DNA of 64,000 nt from positions 20,234,996-20,298,995 of the forward strand of contig NC_050467.1 of assembly GCF_013373865.1 (NCBI RefSeq). The letters are read 5' to 3'. Numbering within the stretch: the stretch's first letter is position 1; every line of letters starts with the position of its first letter. Origin of the DNA: Monomorium pharaonis. Its lineage: Eukaryota; Arthropoda; Insecta; Hymenoptera; Formicidae. The translations under genes were made by a program, and so were the position numbers. This document shows, one piece after another, positions 24,501 to 37,410 of this stretch. The notes beneath the pieces are model-generated. The model searched no databases, was not told where the DNA came from, and saw nothing but the letters and a program-made list of their open reading frames with translations.

Positions 24501-27500
24501 AGAAATCTGTAAGATGACCAATTTTTAATGATAAGTTGAAGCAACTTTAGATATTGTTTATATTTCTATATCTGTTTAATATCAGACAGGAAAATAAGTA
24601 TGTTGGTATATGTGTAAGTTTGTTGATTGTATATTATATAACGCTAGTTAGAAACTGTATAATTACTTTAAAATATAATACTTACCGTCCTAGTTTATTA
24701 ATATAATTTTACATTGTATATATATTCACAATATAGATAATATATGTACAATATTTTAAATATTTTTATAATGCAATAGATGTAAATTGAATTTAAATCT
24801 AAGAAGATATATATAATGTGAAATAGTAGTGGATATCTTAATTTAGTACTTGATTAATGATAGTGTTGACGTGACAGTGCGTTAACATGTTACGACCTTT
24901 GAGAACATTAAGGCCTTTGAAGCCCTTTATGATCTCATAAACAAGGTAAAATGGATTTTCGACACTGCTGACGAAGACTTCTGGTTGATGTATTTCCATA
25001 AAACCAATTATGATATCAGCAAAGTTATTTCTTTTAACTTTGTACGTTTAATTTAGAATAAATATATAATTTACTTTAAATTATAACTTTTGATATACTA
25101 TAGCTTATATCAAATATACTTGTTTAAGTATGTTAAGATAATATTCATATTTTATTTCCATAATTAAATTATCAAATTTACAAATCAATTCAGTATAAGA
25201 ATTGAATATAGTTTTCCCGTGCATTGTGTTTTATGTAAAATTGATTTGATGCTCAAGCTTTGAAAGAAATGATTTCCACAGGGAAAGAAAATTCTACAAC
25301 TCGAAGATCTGTAACCATGTAGCATGAAAAATGCATTAAAAAAACTTTATTGTGTTGTATACTTAGTACTCTTGATATATAACATGCTTGCGTATTTTAC
25401 AAAGCGATCTCTATAAGCTGTGAAGCAAATCAGCGAGATTTAAAAAAGAGTTAATTGCTTACAATTACACACTATCTTGGATACAGAATAGTCTCTGTGG
25501 ATGTGTCTCAAACTAATCTTATTATAAACATGAAAGAGAAACATTCTGCTGAATTATCGACAAAAATGTAACAGGAAAAATAATCGGGTAATATAAGAAA
25601 GAGTTTTATCGGGTCGCTAATCTACGTTATGGATTATCAGACTTCTACAGGTTTTTTTAAATCTTTCTTTAGTCCTTTTTACCAATAATAATAATTATTA
25701 AATATTTTATTTTTTGGTATAATGTATCATTTTTTTGTAACTATTTATTATTTTATAAAGAGCATTTATTGATGAATCACGGTTGACCACTTGCGAAAAT
25801 TTAGTTAATTCTAATCACCCATTGGCGACGAAAGGCTAGTGCGTTTTGCAGTGATGGTAGGGAGTAGGTAACGAGGACTGTAACCCACGTCAGTAAAGTT
25901 ATGATGGTTTATGAATACTAGCGTAACGAATGCTACAGTAACCCCACGCACCCTACTGAATGGCGCACCGTTATGCCATAATACGAAACTATAACGCGTG
26001 ATTTTCTATGCTGAAAATTGTTTTACGCCTATAAATAGAACCTGCTGTGCAGCGACAGTTGGCATATAAAACTATAATGACTACCGATATGCCGTACTTT
26101 TTCTTGTGCAATCGGAGCAAATAAATAAAATACGATTAACTAGAATTATTAAGATACATCTTCTCTATTTAAAAAATGTCACTTCTTTGACAACATATGA
26201 ATTTGAAAATTTAAAATAACATATAAAGTATCGAGATAATAAAATTGTAAGATTTAATTTAAAAAACTTGTGATAATATAGGATCGTTATTTTATATTTT
26301 ATACAATAATAAAAGAAAACGTAGACTGATATGTGAAAACTATAGATGTATTAAGAATAGAGGGATGGAGCGTGTCAAATGTAGTAAAGATCAGATTTAA
26401 AAAAACACAAAATAATTGTCATTTTTCCCTCTGATTTAAGCAGTTATATTTTTTTTTGTTTCTTCTGGCTTTTTTTTTTAAACGTAGTCTTCAGGTTTCG
26501 CGTTTTATGTTCTATCTTTTTTGTTTATGATAAAAACACAACTAATTAAAGATGAGAGATACTTATCAGCCCTTTAGTTGATATTTTTTGTATAATTTTA
26601 TATACATTTTTAAGGTAATTATTGTACATCTTTATCTATTGTTATTATTGTATTTGCAATTGAATCAGCAGTAACTCTTTTATGATAAAAGCTTGCATTT
26701 TTACCAATAAATATTAATCTATTTTTGTTAACAGCTTGATGATTATTTATGCAAATCAGTAAACGAGTATTAAATATAATATATGAACTTTAGCAGGTAC
26801 AGTAGCACAATACGCTCTAATGCCGAATCGCTAGTCAGACATTCAGAGACATGACGTATCGTTGACACAGCTACGGGGGGTATGATAGCTAGCAATTTGT
26901 AAGAGGGACCCCCGTGGAGGGGATGTTACAGAGTCGCATTTAGCTTAGGGCGCAATATGCTACGGCACTTGATTAAAACGCTATGGTGCAGTCTTTGCAG
27001 TATAAAACATTTCTAAGTGGCGATGCAAGGGGATGGCTCCGCAGAGGTTAATTTATCCTTAGAATTGAGAGGAAAAATATTCGAAGTAGATGTAGCTTTC
27101 TAAAGAATTTTCTCTTGCCTATAAATCATGCAAAATGTCAAACACTTACACATATTAAAAATAAAGAATTAATACATATTTTAAATAGCAAGTTCAACAG
27201 AATTGAAAAACAATCGAAATAGGACAGAGATTATTAATAAATATTGTTACTTGATGTTACTAATAATACATAATTTCTTAAATATATCTATAGCTACATT
27301 TATACTTACATTCCTTTCTTCTAGGATGCACAATTTACTTGCCATACGGTCAGTCGCAGAATGTAATATGATGTAGTAGCGTATTATACAGCATCGAGAG
27401 GGCTCTAGATATACCGACAGATGGAAGTATTAATAATGAATGGTTCAGCCCCTAGCTGATGGTTGGTGAATCGTATTATTAAAGACGAACACTTTTTGTA

Positions 27501-27770
27501 AGAAAAAGAAATTGTATGCACTATGTTGACTATGTACTTAATTTAGTGATGCCTGTCACATTTCTTCTATATTGATTAAGATTTATTATGGGCGCACAAC
27601 TTTAAAAACTAAGTTGAAAAACACAGAGGCACAAATATATTTCAACAATCTAAGATAAATTAAATCTGTGGCTACCTCGATACAGATATTAAATGACTTT
27701 CAAAGGCGTCAAAGACACCAATTTAAATATAGAAAAGGATTAAGATAATTTTGGGTTATTGCAGCGTGAT
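24501..27770. other. AT-rich stretch with three medium-complexity blocks
   Basis: Mostly AT-rich. Blocks at about 25790-26110, 26810-27050 and 27340-27480 are distinctly more complex and contain no open frame of useful length, so they could be conserved regulatory elements or noncoding RNA. The first holds a TATA-like and initiator-like pair (see 26030-26060). Confidence 0.45.
26030..26060 (+). promoter_or_regulatory. possible TATA-plus-initiator core promoter
   Basis: TATAAATA at 26030-26037 is followed by ACAGTT at 26055-26060, with the initiator A about 27 bases from the TATA start, the usual insect spacing. A second TATAAAA lies at 26065-26071. No reading frame follows, so any product would be noncoding. 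In AT-rich DNA this pairing can arise by chance. Confidence 0.2.
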
Positions 27771-30700
27771 GATTTCTGTTATATTGTGGTCAGAACGGAA
27801 GCGGAAAATGAGCGAACCGCAGGAGGCAACGAAGGAGCAGGGAGGAGGATTTGAGGGTCCGGTGCGAAGCTGGGCCGAGGGCAGGACGACATAATGGACA
27901 CATTAGTGCCTGGCCTCCAGTTTAATTAGTTTACATTACCGTGGCATCGTCACCACCGCGAAGGGGTTGGCCGCGGATGGGAAGGAGAGAACAAGAGCGA
28001 AAGCGGGGGCGAGAGGAACGCGCGCGCGGCACCGTAGGGGCAGGCCAGGTTGATTAATCGGGAAAGTTTGATGCGAGTTGACGGAGACGCTAATCACGCC
28101 TCGTAACCGAATAATACTGCGCGCTCTAACTTGCAATATTCATGAACCGCTCGACGTACACGTAGCAAACGGAATTCATTATCAACGACACTCGTTAAAT
28201 ATCGCTGCTGAGGAAGAACGAGGAGACGCGATTTACAGATCCACAAATCCCTTCTTTCTATTCTGCATTTACGTCTGTAAAACGTCACCGTGGCATAAAG
28301 AGTTCGGTAAAGTTCTTCAAAGGAATATCTATATCAATCAAGAGTTAAAAGCGATAAATAGAATCTTTTTAATCATTTCACTTGTTTCTGCATAACGTTG
28401 ATAAACAAATGTGTGAAAAGTTGTTGAAACCTTTTTTTTTCCCCTTTAGAAAGAAGCGTTACCGTGTTTAATGTGCGCGGGAAGCTCTTTGGGGCGCGTT
28501 TCGTTGTTTCTCGAAAACACGTTGACCCAGTTCGCGCTGCTGGCGATGCTGCCGACCCAAGGATTACAACGTGCACACATTGCACGGCACAAAACGCGCG
28601 GAGATTGAAAGGATTGCGACGTCCGCGGGCGCGGAGCGAGGGGCGCGTGCACACGCGAAGCGAGCGGGACGAGAAAGAGGTGCGGCATAGTTCATTTAAT
28701 TACAAATTCCATTAAAATGAATGCCAGTTCAGAAACAAACTCCACATATCTGCATTAAGCCGCGGGGCAACATGTCTTAATCAGGTTAATATAAATATGA
28801 AATATGCAGCGAGTGTTAGCCATGGGTTGCTCGCGGGTAAAGGGTTGCGTGGACGTAGCCGGCATACGTGGTGCCACCACCTTACGACTCCTGGGGGGCG
28901 CCTTCATATTAACCCTTGCATATTAAGCGCGCGATAACCGGATTCTCTAATATTAACGTTGTCACTCGACGCTCGCCGTGGCGTCAACTTACTCGGCGGT
29001 CCTTACCAAATGCCATTTACCCGAAGACGGATCCATCTCGCTGACGAAATAATGCACGAGCCGCGTGCCACTGCTCGCCCGCGGGTAAATCTTGACGGCT
29101 TGCGGTCGCTTTTGGCACGGGGATAAAGCGAACGTTTATAGAAACAAAATAAAACCGTGTCAGGGTGTAACGTAAATTGTGCTTGTATAATTTTTTGTGT
29201 GATAAAAAGAACTTTTGCCTGAAGAAATAAAATATATGACTCGTGTGTTGTTAAACGCGCGGATTACGAATGTAACATAGTGTTAAAAAGATATAGTGTA
29301 ATTCCTGATCTTCGAGAGTCTTTGAAATACGGTCATTTCGGAAGAAGGCGTCCTATCAACGCGCGGCAAAATTACGTGGCACAAGGTATTTGTTGACGCT
29401 TGCAGTGTAAACTTTAATCAAGCCATGCCCGGGTCAGAGAGCAAAAAATGCCCGAGAGAAAAAGTGCGCAGGAGTGAAAAACCAAAGGAATGCAAACATT
29501 TCGCTCGGCTCAATATTTTTCAATATAGCGGCGGCGACGCTAGTCTGACCACCAGGGGAAATCTGGCACGGTCTCCGAGACTGGACGATATTATAAATAT
29601 TAGATCAATTAAGAATTAACAAACGGTCACCGTCCCACCTCTGAGTAACGAAAAGTAACGACTTTATAAGTCACATACGGTTTCACGTGTTCGTATGTGC
29701 AAGTGTTAACCATCGCGGCACATATAAAAGAGAGAGAGAGAGAGAGAGAAAACCGCGAGAAAAAGAGGGTGACATGGAAGAACGGCAGAACGCGACAGAG
29801 AGAAAGAGAGAACGGGGAACGAGAGAAGAAACGTTCGTGCGTAGTCCCAAAGTCCCAGAGCCGATCCTGCCAAGTTATTTAAATTCAAATTCGAAATATC
29901 GTCGGGGGTTGCTAACATATTGTTTGTTTCGTTTGGACCGCGGCGATAGTGAGAGGGTGAAGGCTATCTCGCGGCCGAAAATGTCCCCCTCCTCGAGCCT
30001 CGATTCACAAGTTCTGTATCGATAAAAACAGATCTCGTGACATGATTTATACTCGTCTCATTATAATCGTTCGCAACAAATTTCACTTGTGTTTAGTGTA
30101 ACATTTTAAGAAAAAAAACAAAAGAGAAAAGAGGAAAGAGAAACCACTCTATCGTAGCGATCGACATATGTGAAACAAAATTGTTATCTTTTTAATCCAA
30201 TATTCGTAACATGTTTTATGCCTTCTACGTCTCGTGTCTTTCGCGCCTGTCCAGACCTTATTTGCATACGAGAACGAACGCAATACGCTACGTACGTTGT
30301 CGGAGTTCCAGCACGGCACCGATGTCATGTTCGTGTACACGGTATATTCCCTATCCCTTAACAATTTGCTGCTAACATGCCGAGGAAGCTCACTCGCGAC
30401 CGTTCTACGACCCTGTACAGATCTACAGGGCTCTTCAAAATTTCAGATCCTCCACGTCCGTCGGCCAGCGAATGTAAATTACCGTGCAGTATGCAAGACT
30501 TCATATTCCAACCTCGTTCCGGTGACCGTTCATTACCGCGTTGATCGCGATCGTAGATTATACTTAACATTACTTGAGATGTACGAGACAAAGACGTCCA
30601 AAGACGGCTGAGAATCATACGCCTGTTATATTAAAAGAAAAATTGAACGCGTACAACGCCCCTCTAATATTGTCAAGTATCAGACGGTAGGAAAGATGAT

Positions 30701-31710
30701 ATAGTCGTACAGGCGAGATAGAAGTCCGGAAGCTTTTTAAGCTTTCGTTGCCACTTGTGCGGGTCAGTCTCTCTGCAAAAAGACTTAATTAATGACCAGC
30801 CTCTCCCTAAGGACGTCCACGGGACAGCACGGAGGAGAGACGAGGTGAGCGAGAAGCAGTGAGATGACGGAGTGCCCTCCGAGGAACGACCCTCGATGCA
30901 AACTCCTCGTATGAATATGTCTCTGCTAATTCAAACTTCGTCCCAGAGGTAGATGCCGCCTGTTTACGGGGAATATTAAAAACTTTAACGTCGTCTGCTT
31001 GACCGGCTCCGCCGAAAGCGCCGTTACGACATGTGTGTACCCATAGATATGCATAAGTCCTCGGTGCTAAATGTATGGCCGCGTAACGGACCGTCGCGAA
31101 ATCTTCTCCCTTCGCAAAACTCATCTTTCGAGCTTGAGGAAAGCATTTGAGAACGAAGTTTTCCTACTGACGGCTCCATCGCAATTTAACGCGGTCATTC
31201 CGTACTTTCTTTCCGCGTTTACTGCTACTCGGTAATTTTACGAGCCGTCTTTTTTCCACCAAGATGCGATCGTATAAGGGTGCCGTCGAGACATGTACAA
31301 TTCAGTTAGAGGTGTCGTAAGGGCGGTTTTACGTCATATCATACCACCTTGGTCTTCGTTCCCGCCGCCTTCTCCGGCCGATATTTTATTTAGGCGATAA
31401 TTGAAAATTCCACGGAATACGACCGATGGATTTGTCACCTAGGAAGGTTTTACACCTACCTTGAATTTCCCATAGCACCTCCTTTTCCTCGCCGTATCCT
31501 GCACGTCGTGCGACGCTTCTTCCCTCCGCCGTGCTATGGTGCAGTGAAGTACGGCGGAAAGTGAGAGGAATCGTCCAAGAAGATGGCGATATCACGGCTT
31601 TATTTACCATTTTACAATGTTGTTTCGGTAATCATGCATTTGTTTCAAAAATCTCTACGTTATTATGCAACATGCTTATTCTTTTAGTGAATATATGTAA
31701 AAAGAATAAC
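27771..31710. other. long CpG-rich region, noncoding
   Basis: Nearly continuous CpG-rich sequence at about 27770-29110, then islands at 29300-30050, 30170-30640 and 30680-31620. Two open frames stand out, 30807-31124 (minus, ATG start, 105 codons) and 30234-30611 (plus, GTG start), but neither resembles a known family. Purine-rich AG tracts occur at 29729-29749 and about 29760-29830. Confidence 0.4.
29729..29749. repeat. short (AG)n tract
   Basis: Ten AG dinucleotides followed by purine-rich sequence; a potential GAGA-factor binding tract. Function is inferred from composition only. Confidence 0.85.
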
Positions 31711-32438
31711 GTTAAGTCTTAACGTTAAATTTTATTTATAAATATGTATACTGTTACTTCAAGAAAATGTGAAAATAATATACAAGACAGTCTTTAAAAA
31801 GCTGTTTGATAGTCACGTAAAATTGCTTTTATTTCTTAATCAAAATGCGATCACATATATTCACAAATTTCTATACTTATAATAATTAACCATTATGTCC
31901 AGCAGCAAAAACTTAATATCTTGAAAGAAGCGTTTACTTCGAAATCGAATTTATCTTTTCGACGTTTTTTCGCTCGTTCGTGTTCGTCAGAGACCGATAC
32001 ATCTTAGCGAGTGGTCCAGTAACGCGTGGTGGAAGCGACGAAAATTTGGCGGTCGGTCTGACGCGGGAGGCGAAGAAAGGCACCCCTGCACTTACCGCGG
32101 TGAACGTGAGCGGATACGTGGAAACGTGAAAACGTGTGTGGAAAAGCGCGTGGGGGTTGGAACGAGAGTGAGGTCAGGGGTGAGGGCGAGTGTGGATTGA
32201 GGGGACCCCATGGAGTCGTGAAATCCATCAGACCAGGCCTCGAGCCCCGTTTGCTGGCGCTACTTACGGCGGTGCGGCAAGAACGGCATCAACGGGACTG
32301 AGGAGACCTGGAAGAAGATACCGAGGTGGCGGAGGGGGCTTGAGGGCCAAGAATAAAATATCATCCACGGTATGTCCCCTTTGAGAACGCAACATCTTTC
32401 TCCATCCTCTCTGCTTTTTGCTCCTTCGCATCTTGAAG

Positions 32439-32485
32439 CCTCCCCCCCCTCTCTCTCTCTCTCTCCCTCTCTCTTTCTTTCTCTG
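32439..32485. repeat. pyrimidine-rich CT tract
   Basis: C8 followed by (CT)n with CCCT and CTTT interruptions; the opposite strand is a GA tract. Confidence 0.85.
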
Positions 32486-33231
32486 GATCTTTCACCTATT
32501 CCTTCTTCTTTTTCTTTTTGTCGTATTCTTAGCATGAGTCCGCCGAGAAGTGCACGAGTTGTCATTCGTATTCTCAAATTCGACGGCTCCAGCGACGCGG
32601 TGCCGTATACATGCATCCAGGATTCCATCGTCGAGTTTTCAAAGGATCGCTGATGGAGTGCATTGGCACATTGAAAATGCAAAATCGTCGTGAGCGCATC
32701 GTGAAATGTGCACGGTGTCTCATCAAGCATTCAGGAATTCTCGGCTATAAAAATGTCGTGACAGGATATGTTAAAGTATGCCTCGAGATACATGTGATTA
32801 TTGAATTGCATATTATTTAAATTTTAATAAGTATAGTTGATAAGAAAATATTAAAATTAATACCTCGGTATCACAGGTAAATTAAATGCCTGTTACAATG
32901 ATAGAAAATTGCATTCGCTCCTTCGACTTGGCTCTTCTCGCCATTTCGGACCAATCCAGAAACTATAAAGTCGCGTGTCCCGAGCTTCTTCGGCGAAATT
33001 CTTCGCCTGGGGGATCGCGCGAAGACAAGGACGCGAAAGAAGAGGCGGTCCTTAAATCTGAAAAATTAAATTATATCGCCGTAAAGAACGATGCCCGAGG
33101 GTTTAGTGTCTCGTAGATAGGGCCGACTGACGTGTATACGGCGCGGAGATCGTTGAATAAAAACAGCATTAGTCCGTGCATAATGTATGGATGATGGCGA
33201 CGTGTCTTGTGTCAGCGTGACTCGTACGCAA

Positions 33232-33252
33232 GGGGGAGGGGGGGGGGAGGGG
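33232..33252 (+). repeat. G-rich run (G5-A-G10-A-G4)
   Basis: Nineteen of twenty-one bases are G, which allows a quadruplex on the plus strand. It is also a spot prone to sequencing-length error. Confidence 0.85.
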
Positions 33253-33478
33253 AGTTGGAAAGCTCAGACCAAGTAGCCGACTAGCTAAGGGAGCTATACG
33301 AGAATGCTGGGAGTCGTAAAGCTCGCGACTGCTCGCACCTCGCCCGTTATAATAATTTAGTTCATGAAATTCATTCGGATACCTCCTCTCTGCTTATCCA
33401 AGCAGTTGTCGCACTGTTGTTGCACAAAGATGCAAAAGCAACAATTTGAATTATACAACGAAAAGATATATCGCGTAC

Positions 33479-33502
33479 AAAAAAAAAAAAAAAAAAAAAA
33501 AA
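33479..33502. repeat. poly(A) run of 24
   Basis: An uninterrupted run of 24 A with no retroposed sequence recognisable upstream and no obvious target-site duplication. Confidence 0.9.
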
Positions 33503-34731
33503 TGCAATAAAAGACAGTTATCTGCCAAGGATTTTCAGATTTGTAGATGAACAAATACAACAGATACGATTCTTTTCTACAAATTCGGTGGAGATTTCAA
33601 TTCTAGCCTTAAAGAAATCCTGGGCGCGTTGAAAGACTCTTTCAAGTGAGCCGCTGCCGCATCGGAAGAAATCACAGATATGCCATACAGAATCACGCGA
33701 AAGACGTCGCCGACCGAAGAATCTCGATATGAAATCAACGAAAGGAGCCGGCGGGCGCGGTGGTAGGGTCCGCCTACCGCGGACAAAAAATGTATTATTA
33801 CAGGGCGGCACGAAATACCGATTTGATTTATCAAACGGGAAATCCTATCATCTCCATACTACAGGACTTTTCACTCCGGGTCTTTGATTAAAATGCGAGC
33901 TTAATCATCGCACTCTGCAGCCACCTGGGGACTTCGCTCGTCGCTTGCTATCTCCCCACGTCCCTTCCCCCTGTCCTTCACCCTCGATACAGGGCCTCTC
34001 TACCTTTTCTTTCCCTACTATGTCTCAACGAAAGCTGGAAAACCAGAAGGATAATGCATGACGCGGTCTTTTGTTGCTTCGCGGTGACAGAGAGGCGAGG
34101 TATGACGAGGAGAAATAAGCAAAGAGTCTTCCTGCCTTCCTGTTTTAAGATATTAAAATGTGTCATCAGCTGATGCCTTCGTTACTGCATTGTGATGGAT
34201 TCTGCTCGCCATCCTCTTCTTGCGACATGTTTCTGCGTTCTCACTTCCGCCGCGGTATACTTCTACCTTAATTACGAGAATGTCGGTTTAGATAGAAAGA
34301 GTATATATTGCCTCGCATATTTTCTCAAACTACGTCATTGCAATATCTTTGAGAAACACATAAATGCGATTAATATTTAATATATTTTGTCGTACTATAC
34401 GCACCAATAATTCTTTAAAGCATTCTATAATTTATGCAATTTGTTTGAATACCTTTTATTGAAAGAATGTTAAAAATTGATTGTATAATTCTATTTTATG
34501 TTTACTTAATATGTATGCTACATTTCTAGTAATAAACTGGTTGTAATGAAAAGGATGAAAGTTTATCGCGCAGGAAGCTAGAGCCGCAAGTCTTATGGTT
34601 TCTGCGCGTAGGAAGGAGTGACGATTGACAATCGTCAGTTTTCCAATTTTCGATAAATCATCTCGAGACGACCGCGCAAGGGCATCAATAGATCCGCGAC
34701 GATATCAGGGTGTAAGGCGTCGGCGAGAATG

Positions 34732-34866
34732 TAGGGTGAGCAGGGGATGGGGAAGTTGGTGGCGAAGGTAGAGGGTGGAAGACGGAGGGGAGGGAAGGGG
34801 TGGTTCTCGGGGCTTCGTGAGAGGATGGGTAGGTGAAGTAGTAAGGGAAGGGGATGGGGAGGGGGT
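34732..34866 (+). repeat. purine-rich tract with several G-quadruplex motifs
   Basis: A 135-base G/A-rich stretch. The segment at 34845-34865 has four G-runs of 3, 4, 4 and 5 separated by one or two bases, the canonical quadruplex pattern, and 34784-34803 has a similar arrangement. On the minus strand it is a C/T-rich tract. Confidence 0.8.
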
Positions 34867-35090
34867 GCAATTTCCGCGGCTCGTGATTGGGGCAGCCTCC
34901 TCGGGGAGCAAAAACTCCATCTACAAATGAACAGCCGTGACAAGAGCCATAATTTCTCGGGGCTGAGCCGCAGCTACCGTGGCTTCTGCCAGCCGCAACC
35001 TTCCTTTTCGTTTCTGACATGATCTTATACACAGAAGATGGCATGCGGCCATGTCGAAGAACTCAAGAATTCAGATCCCGAACAATCTTT

Positions 35091-37410
35091 CATTGTCGAA
35101 ATATTTATATTTGCTTACGGAGTTTTTTAGTGCAAGTATATATATAAATCATTTAATAAATATTGTTAAGCTTACAATATAGATTTAAAGTGTCATCAGG
35201 TGGCACGTAACACATTGCATTATCTTAATATATTTTTCAATATTGACATTAAAAGTATTATGAGTGTGTATTACATACAATTTTTATAATAAAAAGAAAC
35301 TGCGAAATCTAAAAAGGAGCAAGATGGTAAAATATATTTTTAAACATATTTTTTGGCTATATAGTTACTTGGCTCTGCCTGGCTTACGCGTCTAATGGAT
35401 AACTTTGCGTATCCGTGTCGGGTGTCATTTCAATTCGCCGCGGTCGGGCACGATCGAGAGACACCGATATCATGACACGGGGCGTCAGACTAGATAGAAA
35501 CGACTTTCTGAAAAGTTTCTTTCGACGGCACCTCTCACGTCGATCTTGGTGTCGAGCTTCACTTATATTTCAGGAGTATTCCGGGCTATCCTCTCGCTCG
35601 ATTTAAAACTGCACGATGTTATACGTAGCGACCTCGGCAGCACAGTTTCGCCGAGCGACCGGCACGGTCGATCTATCAGTGGCAATTCCGGGCTGCAACC
35701 GTGAACACGGTTATTCGCGCGAGGGGGAGGATGGGACGCCATTTTCCGGTGAATTTCTCGGTTGGTAATCCTACCACGTCTGTGGAAGCGAGCCCGACCC
35801 TCCGATCCTAACCGGATCACGCCTCGAGGATGATGTATGATTGTGCCCACGAAAAAATTAAACGTACTTGATAAATAGAGTTGGCGGCAGTGACTGCGCC
35901 CGCGGAAGAGCGAGGGGAAGGAAGTGAAAAGGTCGGTTAGACCGTGCTACAACCGTGTGCCGTCAGCTATAGCGCTAACTCGACCTACCGCGCCTTTCGG
36001 TTTTCCTCCGAAATTCAACGTCCCGCGGGACGGCCCGCGCTCGGTGGTTCCGCGCTGGAGATCGCGTTCGTTCGATCACACTTTCCGTAAATCATTAAAG
36101 CCTTTTAGCACGTTCAGCTCCGCTGAGGAGACCGTGTCATTGCGCTTCTCTGATCGAGCCAGCGCAACCGAAACGTTTGCGCCTGAAATTTACGCGCGAT
36201 TAAATTGATTCTTCTCGAAATAACAAAAGATATGAGATGTAAGGAATATACATCGTTTCAATAAAGCCTGGAAATTCTGTGAAATCCATTTGTTACGTTT
36301 TGAAAGATTAAAAGGACATTATTATTATATTTAAAACATTTTCATCCGATATCGTAAATAAAAAATCAATATTAATCGAAATATATATGTGATGTATTTA
36401 ATGCCGCTTTTTAGATAAATTAGTTATGTTTTGACGAATCAAAGTTACAATCCATAGCGAAACGATTCGAAACTGATGCGAACTCTTCCGAGAGGGTAGA
36501 CCAGTTTCCAAGGTCCAAGTTTTGGCCCCGAAGGAACTGACCTCTATTACGCGGGGTTAACCGCTTGGCATTCTCACTTCCGGCAAGACTTTGATTGGTC
36601 TCCAAATCCTATTAGTCTTAGATACCAAACCTTTATGACATTTTGATTTTGTACCACAATCAAAAAGTTATTTGTGAGATATATAGTCCTTATATGTGCG
36701 CGTCATAAATTAACGATTTCGTATAACGACAAACAATTGAAAAAATAATTGAATTTATTTGTATCTATTTCGAAATAACAACTGCTTTTTAATGATGGTA
36801 GATCATTTAAAAAGTGAATAAATTATTTAATTTATTACTGGTATATAAAATAAAAGAATGTTGCAAATTAATAATTATTTATTATATATACAGCCAATTT
36901 TAAGCACTAGTTTATTTAATTCAGAATAAAATATACAATAATGTATATTGCGTGATACGAAAATACATAATAATTCAATTTACGTGAAAAAATATATTAT
37001 ACATTAGCAAATTTAAATTTTAGTCATATATGTTCTAACAGTTTAAAGAAATATTTCTGTTTTATAAAAGAACAGGATCGTTCTTTCTAAGAGAGAAACT
37101 GTCGCGTTCGTATGCGTTATTTGTAAAATATTCGTCGCCATTCGAGATATTTTTCATCGCGTACCGATTTTCACGTTTGCCCGATTTTCAGGTAGGAAAG
37201 CGTATAGATCAGATCCGTGTAGAGTACTACCTTCTTCGTGCATTCCACGTTTCAAAGCATATGCAGATGGATAGATGGAAACCTGTGACGTTGGTTCCCG
37301 CCTTGCCGTGGAGTCTCCGGAGACATCGTGTGTCGCGACCCTAAATAATACACGAGCATATTTTTCTATCGCACATGCGATGTCGTTGGCACCGTTGAAA
37401 ATACACGATT
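35091..37410. other. islands at 35340-36220 and 37080-37400, AT-rich between
   Basis: The first island is strongly CpG-rich and contains a perfect COE palindrome at 36021-36030. A moderately complex block lies at about 36430-36620. The plus frame at 35924-36208 starts at GTG and matches no known protein. Confidence 0.45.
36021..36030. promoter_or_regulatory. perfect COE/EBF palindrome TCCCGCGGGA
   Basis: Exact match to the TCCCNNGGGA consensus bound by Collier and EBF dimers, inside a CpG-rich island upstream of the collier gene. Autoregulation is inferred; local GC richness raises the chance rate. Confidence 0.4.

Larger units (their letters stand above)
31711..35090. other. mixed islands with homopolymer and G-rich tracts, noncoding
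   Basis: Islands at about 31950-32380, 32520-32800, 32890-33350, 33570-34170 and 34560-35080. No convincing exon: minus-strand frames at 33518-33811 and 34635-35044 are low-complexity or unrecognised. Pyrimidine-rich, poly(A) and G-rich tracts are listed separately. Confidence 0.4.

Noticed and set aside
33479..33502. Poly(A) run considered as the tail of a retroposed copy
   Set aside because: No target-site duplication or recognisable LINE, SINE or mRNA sequence lies upstream.
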